Part shown: positions 1 through 64,000 of the stretch, one piece after another
How positions within the stretch are numbered: the stretch's first letter is position 1
Layout: the number at the start of each line of letters is the position of its first letter
Assembly: GCF_026213295.1 (NCBI RefSeq)
Contig: NC_079414.1
Coordinates: forward strand, 17,711,480 to 17,775,479
Direction: 5' to 3'
Source of the DNA: Gadus chalcogrammus
Lineage: Eukaryota > Chordata > Actinopteri > Gadiformes > Gadidae
DNA length: 64,000 bases
Notes under the pieces: generated by a model
Seen by the model: only the letters and a program-made list of their open reading frames with translations
What the model was told of the DNA's origin: nothing
The model's database searches: none
Made by a program: the position numbers and the translations under genes

Positions 1-435
1 GGACATGATGAAATTAGATTCACTGGAAACCTCGACTTACAAATTTGATTTGTAACGATGCATTTTCTGGACACGGTGCAAAAAGAAAAAGATTTCTAAG
101 TATAATGCATTTTTCAGACCGCCCGCTACAAAGTGAATATGTACATGTTCCTTTCTTTTGCGTTTCACTGAATATATTCATGTAAGGTAGGCGTTTCTGC
201 ACCACAACATGTGAGGGGGGCGGTGCACACAAATAAACCCAGTGTATACACTACACTCTGGAAGAGCTTCCCCATGGGCCGCCTGTATTTATGAGCCCTT
301 GTTTTACTGATTGTTCAGGCAACACTCGGATGAATATTCAATGTGCTCAGAGAAAAAACAATACACACTCCTCTCACAGCACAAGAGGAAATGTAGGGCT
401 GGGGCACACTCAGCTGGTAAGATCCATGCACATTT

Positions 436-438
<3 letters not shown>

Positions 439-503
<65 letters not shown>
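439..503. repeat. (AC)n microsatellite
   Basis: Pure AC run of 65 bp in LRBA intron 21. Confidence 0.95.
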
Positions 504-505
<2 letters not shown>

Positions 506-677
506 GCAGTGGGTGCAGAGAGCAACAGTGACAAACAGCTTTGGTGCTACAATGGTGGCAGGAAATCTATCAAACAGGACAATAAAATTGCAATTGAGTT
601 TCTTTTGCTTTTTTACAGCACCTGCATGTATCTTGATGGCTAGTGCCTGCTGCACCTCTCCACATCAGAGGGCTATA

Positions 678-680
<3 letters not shown>

Positions 681-742
<62 letters not shown>

Positions 743-882
743 AAGTCCATGCGTGTGTTTGCAGGTGTGTGTGGGTCTGTACATGTGTGTGTCCACATGT
801 CTGGGAGTTTCTGAACGTGTGTGAGTCTGCAATGCGTTTGTGTCTGCCTTTCTGTGTGTGTTTGTCTGCACGTGTGTGCGCG

Positions 883-944
<62 letters not shown>
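681..944. repeat. Two (GT)n arrays with degenerate GT-rich spacer
   Basis: Pure GT at 681-739 and 885-944; the spacer is a degenerate GT-rich sequence, as in an old interrupted array. Confidence 0.95.
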
Positions 945-947
<3 letters not shown>

Positions 948-2939
948 TCACCCAAGGTGCACAAAGAGTGAACTTGTTTTTAGTCCGGTGCGAGGGCATT
1001 GTACACACAAGAAAAAAAAACATTAATCTTCAGCAATTACACAGAGAAAAAGGCAATTACAGCCTGCTGGAGGTAGGAAGAATTAACATCTGCACCAGCC
1101 CGCACCAGGCCCTTTGCTGGGGAACATGGAGGCTCTGCCGCACCAGAGCCATGTGAACCAACTACAACAATAAACCAAGCGCAGGGACCATCTCTCATTG
1201 GCCGCTTGTTATTCATCAATAACATATTTTAACACAACGGTGGGTGATATCTAGGGTAAAAAATGAATGTAATATTACCGTTTCCATTTCACTGTGGCCT
1301 GCCGTTTTTTTCTGACAATTTTGATTTACCCTTATGAGCATCGTGAATGTACTGAATATTTAAATGTTAACATAAAATGTGTAGATGTATTGTATGCGTG
1401 TGTACAACCCGTATATACGTAAACATAAGGCCTGTAAGACTGGAACCCAGTCCAAAACAAATTACAATGATTGCCTTCTATGCATCAAGCACGTATGATC
1501 ATTAAACATCAGGACTAATTGTCCGTTAATTAGTCCTTTGTTCATTCACTGCAAATGAAATAAATCATACAATCCAGTAAATTGCATACATTTGTTAAAG
1601 GTCCATAATAAATAAATGGTTTATAAATCATTTATAATGCAATAAAATGGCATACAGTGTTTTTCCATTACCTTGGTATATTGTAATAGTGAATTAGGTT
1701 TAACTGGTCGAAAACAAGTAAAGGGAGTGTGTTTAATAGCAGCCTTCAGATTTAGTATAGGTATGGAAAGCATCATGCTGTATTTGTGTATTTTATGTCA
1801 CAAAACAGCATTGCTACGGAGAAATCCAAAATATTCTCTTGTGATAATTCTCCAGCCCTGATTATGATGTGAAGATTTATTCTTGCAGACACAAATTAAG
1901 ATTTGTTTATTTAATTTTGTTGAAATTAATTTCAGAATTTTGTGAATAGCAGAGTCTCTGAGACCAGAGCATCAATAGACATGGACATAACAAACTCCTC
2001 TTTGTCTCTCAAGCAGTCTGTCTGCGCCCCCTATTGGACACTACCGGTACCAACACCCTGGCCTGTATCCTATCACAAGCAGTTTCTTCAACTTCCTCCT
2101 CAACCAGGCAAGCTCAACCAGGCCCCCCCCCCCCCCCCTCTCAGCTCCCATACCCAGACCACAATCTGACACCAACCTCAATTACCACACTGCTTTGTAA
2201 CCAAGCAACGTAACATGATATCAACAGCCAATTCCTAACGCATTTCTTATTGGCTTTTTATTTCACGTTTTGGCAATAACACATGCCAGGAGTTTATTTT
2301 TATCTATGCGACGTAAAGAGAGAAAAGATACTCTTTACATAAATAAAGTGGTACATCGAGACGGTGCAGTGATTTGGCTCCATTCTACAACCTAAGCAAG
2401 CTTTGCTACATGCTAATCACTGTATATTTTCCATAGTGCCTCGGTAGCGTTATCTGATGGGCCCCTGAGAGCCGGGGGTCCCGGGGAATCACTCTAGGTG
2501 ACCGGGGCACGGCCCTGCGGATCCCACGTTTGAGAGGGAACGGCATTAACACTGGCATCAAGCGGAGCAGGAGATGGCCACCTGATTTGACGGTTGTAGG
2601 TATTTTAAAACACCACTTAGCCAAGATACAAAAATATGTTTATACAAATATAAACGTTGGGCTGGGGGGACGGGGGGGGGGGGGGGGGAGGGACGTGAGG
2701 GTTTTCCGACTGCAGGGAGCGGGGTAAAAGAAGAAGGTTTATGGAGGGAGGCCGAGATGCGTGCAGACGGCGCGCGGAGGATGTGATTCGTTAAGGGAAG
2801 GAAAAAAAATGTGTTGGCTAAAATGAAGAGAAACAGAAACGCAAAACGCACGCAGGGGACGGGGGTAAGAGCAGGATGGGAAAAAGAACGGATAAGAAGA
2901 GCCTAGAATACCTCAGAGAAACATAAACACTGCTAAATC

Positions 2940-3160
2940 CTGTGTTCCTCGGTGTCTGTGTGCGTGTACAGTACACGCGTGTGTGCGCGCGCGTGCAGGT
3001 GCACATGACTGTGTTTGCGCACATGTGTGTGTACGTTTGCTCATGTCTATGCCTGTGTATTTGTATGTGCGCGTGTATACAATAACGCACGTGTGTGAGT
3101 TTGTATTCCTTTACTTACATGCATGTGCATGTGTGCGTGTTCTGTGTGTGTCTGCGACCG
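2940..3160. repeat. Degenerate GT-rich tract
   Basis: Imperfect TGTGTG/CGTGTG sequence in the 250 bp before LRBA exon 21 (on the downstream side of its donor). No long pure run. Confidence 0.7.
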
Positions 3161-3192
3161 GTGTGTGCGGGGCGGCGGGGGGTTTCTCAGAC

Positions 3193-43450
<40,258 letters not shown>

Positions 43451-44300
43451 TTCTCAGGGAAGGCAGTAGGCTCACAGGTAAAACACCTGTTCACTTACAA
43501 TGGACGGGGACGGGGACAGGGGAGGGGGGGGTGGGTGCAATGGATATCGCCGGAGAAATATACTTATATATTGGTCTTCCGGATGAGCCACTGACAGGGT
43601 ACAGACCAACTAATATTATCTTCCCTCTCCATCCAAATCACTTTAACAAGAACTACCAGGAATACAGATGAAAGACCGAGGAGGATATGTGGCTACGACA
43701 ACAGTACGTGTTAGTTGTCTGTCAACTCCTCTGCTTCGTAAGAAACTTGATACGAGGATGAAGTGATGCAGTTAAAACGCAATAAGAAAATTCCCGCTGC
43801 TGGAGGAAACGATAGCAAGAGTAAAAGGAGTGCAGTATCCCATACTTTGTCCTCACTGTCAAGGTATAAGCGACCCGGTCAAGCGGCTTTAGTGTCCAGG
43901 GTACTAGCGTACAGGAGCGTAACTTGCTATTGTCACTGGCTCTCCACACTTGACAGGTAGCGAACTGCCAAGAGTAAAAAAAAAACTCCGAAACGGGGTC
44001 AAATCCGTCCACAGCTCCGGTCAGAATAGACGAAGGACATAGGTCCAGTCGTTGTCCCTTTAGGAACTCCTCGACTTAATTCAATGTCGGAGTTAACCTA
44101 GTCCCAACGCCTGCTCTTCCTGATTTAGCCTGCACCGTAGCTTCAGCTCGTCCCCGCCATGACAGCATACTCCTTCAACGGGTTGAGCATGCGCAGTCGG
44201 AGTTGGGTCAGTAGAATGGCTCAGGTGTGGAGCACAGGTGCTCTCCTCCTCCTCACGCAAAAACACTTCGCTGTCGTCTGGGACTGTTCACTTACAAATA
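43451..44300 (-). promoter_or_regulatory. LRBA: Probable LRBA 5' UTR and promoter region
   Basis: Sequence upstream of the LRBA ATG is richer in CpG than its surroundings. It contains GCATGCGCA at 44187-44195, close to an NRF1 site (TGCGCATGCGC). No TATA box was seen. Mammalian LRBA has an upstream non-coding exon; I cannot place one here with confidence. The transcription start is therefore unknown. Confidence 0.4.
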
Positions 44301-45448
44301 ATAAAAGGGCGTCAGTCAACTAATGTGATAGGAAAACGTGTATCGCTAATTATAATATCTGAATGAGAGAATTTAGAACGCTAATATGAAGAAACTAAGC
44401 ACATTATCTAGCCTACATTTTACGGGTGCTATAGATAGATGCATAATGTCCTGGCAATAGCCCTTAGTTATTCATATTTTATTGTAGGACATATTAGCAA
44501 TATGTTCCATACAATATATAGGCCAATTCAATTACCATGCATATAGTAGCCCTGGAATTAAAACAACGAAACAATGATAACTCGACATTTCAAATATGTA
44601 TAACTGAATGGGGATCTACATTAATCATCGGAATTATCATGCATCTCGTCCATGATGACGCTATGAAATTAAATGAAACACTGGATGCATTATTTCTCTA
44701 TTTGCATTGACTTTAGTTCCCTGTCATTATGTCCCTTAATGTCTATTCTGAAAGGTGATGATATTTGTATCTCAGTGGGATACCTCCGCTGGGATATGGC
44801 CACAAGAACAGTATTTATATAGGAGCGATGCTGAGCACTTCCTTAAGATCATTATAATACCTGATTTTAATTTAAGTAGGCCTATCTCCTCGCAAATACT
44901 TGTTCGAAACACACATTGTGTTGTCATGGAAATATTCAAAGTTTGGGGTTGAACGGCGGATATGTCGAGAAAATGTCTTTTCAGGGGACCTATAGTCTAC
45001 CAACTGCCAAGATATATTTAATTTGTTCAAGTTTAGATTGATATGACAGCAGGTCGCACCCAAACATACCTGAAAGTCAGGTTCAAAGGACACAGTTACA
45101 GATTTAGAACGATGAACATTACTAATGAGTTACTACTAGTCCTATAAATAATTGTCTATGTCCTGATTTGTAAGATATACATTGTTATATATTCAGTAGC
45201 CTATGTTATATAGGACGTCTTAGATATAGTTTGACCACATTTATTTTGTAGGTTTGTTTCAATCTTTTCACCTTGATACTTTTTGCATGGCCTTGTACAT
45301 GGCATATCAATACGATATGCAGAATTGATCTAATTACTTTCTACTTATTATTTACTAAATGTTTCAATGTTTCAGTCTAGCAAGATTTAAAAGCATTTCC
45401 CGGTGTTACCAGTAGAGGACGCCAATATGTTTTGCGTTTGGCATTTTA
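44300..45448. other. Intergenic region between LRBA and RPS3A
   Basis: AT-rich, about 1.1 kb between the two divergent promoter regions. No recognisable gene. Confidence 0.7.
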
Positions 45449-45537
45449 CTCGCGAGATGAAGCAAATCCCGTGACTAGAATGCCTTTAAGTCTCGCGGTA
45501 ATACGTTCGTCTTCCTCTTTCACTCACTATAGCCAAC
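45449..45537 (+). promoter_or_regulatory. rps3a: RPS3A core promoter and 5'-TOP-like leader
   Basis: CTCGCGAGA at 45449-45457 matches the palindromic TCTCGCGAGA element common in ribosomal and housekeeping promoters. A pyrimidine run CTTCCTCTTTC at about 45511-45521 is a plausible 5'-TOP start, giving a leader of about 27 nt. No TATA box at the expected distance. The exact start site is inferred. Confidence 0.5.
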
Positions 45538-48008
<2,471 letters not shown>

Positions 48009-48028
48009 AATCACCCGATGACAGATTT

Positions 48029-48034
48029 AATAAA
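48029..48034 (+). terminator. rps3a: RPS3A poly(A) signal AATAAA
   Basis: AATAAA lies 21 nt after the RPS3A stop codon. The 3' UTR is very short, as usual for ribosomal protein genes. Confidence 0.8.
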
Positions 48035-48189
48035 AAATGTAAATGAGACTAAATTGTGTTTGAAGCCTTTATTTTGTACATGCTGTAGTTAGTTTGTGTA
48101 GAGAGAACTTGGATTTGTGTGCACATAACGCATTGGGACATGTCGGGTCCTCAAGAAGGCCCAAATTAACATCGTTGGCCTCATAGCAT

Positions 48190-48634
48190 AAATGCAGTTG
48201 TATTTTAAGTTTCATCTTGTATTGAGCGTCATATGCCTAGGACAGAACTGCTGACTTGGGCAGACGTTGGTCATGGAATGTAAAGGCACTGGCTTATGCA
48301 GCTGATCTGCAGTGTTTCTTTTGCCAAAATGACAGGCAATTATGCTTACTATATTTAAGGAGAAATACTAAGTTTCAAATCTGCCTCCGACGCCACAAGT
48401 GGTCGTGTCCTCCTGGATTTGACGGATAGAGATGTGCAACGTTTGCGACGTCGGAAGAGGCCAATTTTCAAAACTGCTAACAGCTGATCACCCACCTGGT
48501 TTAAGGTTAAACTTGTATTTACCTTCAAATGCCTAGAAATGGCTGACTTGGGCAAATGGTGATGGAATTTAAGGCACTGGTCTATGACAACCAATCAGCA
48601 GCGTTGGATATCTTTGGCCAAAATTATGCTCATG
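48190..48634. repeat. Diverged local duplication between RPS3A and SH3D19
   Basis: Copy 1 at about 48190-48348 and copy 2 at about 48492-48634. They share ATGCCTAG, GCTGACTTGGGCA, GATGGAAT/CATGGAATGTAAAGGCA, GGCACTGG and CCAAAATTATGCT-like blocks in the same order. The copies are clearly old. Confidence 0.7.
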
Positions 48635-48750
48635 ATTCAAATAGCTTGCCAATATTTCACCTCATGATAAAATGACTACCTCAGTCAATGGAATAATTTG
48701 GAATCTATCAAAAAAAAATCAAATGAAAGTATAACTACAATATAAGACAA

Positions 48751-48756
48751 TTTATT
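48751..48756 (-). terminator. sh3d19: SH3D19 poly(A) signal AATAAA
   Basis: AATAAA on the minus strand, 124 nt after the SH3D19 stop. About 715 bp separates it from the RPS3A signal, so the two transcripts converge without obvious overlap. Confidence 0.6.
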
Positions 48757-48879
48757 AAACAATTGTATATACAATCTTGACAATACCATAACACTTCATT
48801 CCAATTTGAAAGTCACTAGGTTTCCCATGTGAAAAAAATTGTTGATAACTTGCAGGTTTCATATTTTCTGACATTAGCA

Positions 48880-63073
<14,194 letters not shown>

Positions 63074-63365
63074 CGCTATTTGACACGGGACCGATGAACT
63101 GCTCCAGGGATTCACAAGTTATTTGGCCAAAAAAGTTTGAAGACAAATTGAAAGTCGGTCTTCCACTGCGTGTTTGGTTGCCCCGTTTTACAACCGCTCT
63201 TCCACTACCTGAATAAAACAAAGGTCAGCTATTCCCAGATAGTAACTAACGGACGTCCACTTAAATTCGGCAGTGCAGGAACAGATAAAACTGACTGTGA
63301 CGAAACTAAGTTAGTGGAACTTTGCTGATCCGCTCGACCGTTATTAGACCATTATGCTGAGGGTG

Positions 63366-63530
<165 letters not shown>

Positions 63531-64000
63531 TCTCTCTCCATCTCTCCTCTCGTATCTTTTAATATCTCTCTCTACACGTTCACTTTGTTAGTTAACGTAA
63601 TCTATTATTTTCCTCTGGGTAGCATATTGCAAAACTGTCGTTCCACATCACTGTGTTCATGGTCAGGTGGGCACCTATTTTTTCGATTCTTTATTATTTT
63701 TTTAACTGCATTTACCCCAAGTTCCACTAGATGTCACTATATGATAGGTATTCAACATCTATAGGCAAGTAATAATTATTTTGTTAGCAAATATGTTATA
63801 TTAATGTGGTAAAGTTGCCCGCCTCTCACTGAATATTAAAACACATTTGAATTTCGAAAACTTCGGTTACATTGTCACCAAACGGAAAAGGCTAGATGCT
63901 AACATTTGCCGGGGAAATCGGATGTAAACGCCTCACATAAATCATTGTTGTACTAATTGGGCAAATATGCCTAATAGCAGGCCTTATTACGATTAAATGA
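63531..64000. other. Sequence upstream of SH3D19
   Basis: AT-rich, no recognisable gene or element to the window end. Confidence 0.6.

Larger units (their letters stand above)
1..3192. other. LRBA intron 21 (5' part)
   Basis: No gene. Holds three AC/GT arrays, a C14 run near 2123-2138 and a G18 run near 2671-2689. Sequence from 1250 to 2120 is AT-rich and unremarkable. Confidence 0.8.

Overview
The window is vertebrate nuclear DNA: large introns with GT-AG splice sites, exons coding for proteins conserved to human, and fish-type transposon remnants. It suggests a ray-finned fish. The very high load of long (AC)n/(GT)n arrays is reminiscent of gadids such as cod, but that lineage call is inference. 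Three genes can be read, in the order LRBA - RPS3A - SH3D19, which is also the human 4q31.3 order, so the block is conserved synteny. LRBA (minus) and RPS3A (plus) are divergent; RPS3A and SH3D19 (minus) are convergent.

Region 1 (1-44.3 kb, minus strand) is the 5' half of LRBA, the LPS-responsive beige-like anchor protein. I place 21 coding exons that join in frame to the first 912 codons: an N-terminal helical/ARM-like part, a concanavalin A-like domain, and more ARM-like sequence. The BEACH and WD40 parts lie beyond position 1. Intron 1 (27.8-43.3 kb) holds a decayed Tc1-type transposon with about 215-bp inverted ends, a hAT-like element filled with poly-C minisatellite, a 100-bp perfect-looking hairpin and two LINE remnants. 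Many LRBA splice sites sit within a few tens of bases of TG/CA repeats.

Region 2 (45.4-48.05 kb, plus strand) is a compact, intact six-exon RPS3A gene (266 aa, ribosomal protein eS1) with a 5'-TOP-like start and a poly(A) signal.

Region 3 (48.7-63.1 kb, minus strand) is the complete SH3D19 coding region: 25 exons, about 1,326 codons, with five C-terminal SH3 domains. It is much longer than the roughly 790-residue human protein I recall. Part of the excess comes from an array of homologous proline-rich units: the 3' end of a large exon plus four separate exons, all phase 1-1, in 53.84-55.26 kb. This looks like repeated exon duplication that multiplied SH3-ligand motifs, and is the most interesting feature of the window. 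One SH3D19 exon also has a 131-nt (TG)n tract immediately before its acceptor.

Exon limits come from reading splice sites and codon phase by eye, checked by phase and codon count. No alignment or transcript data were available.
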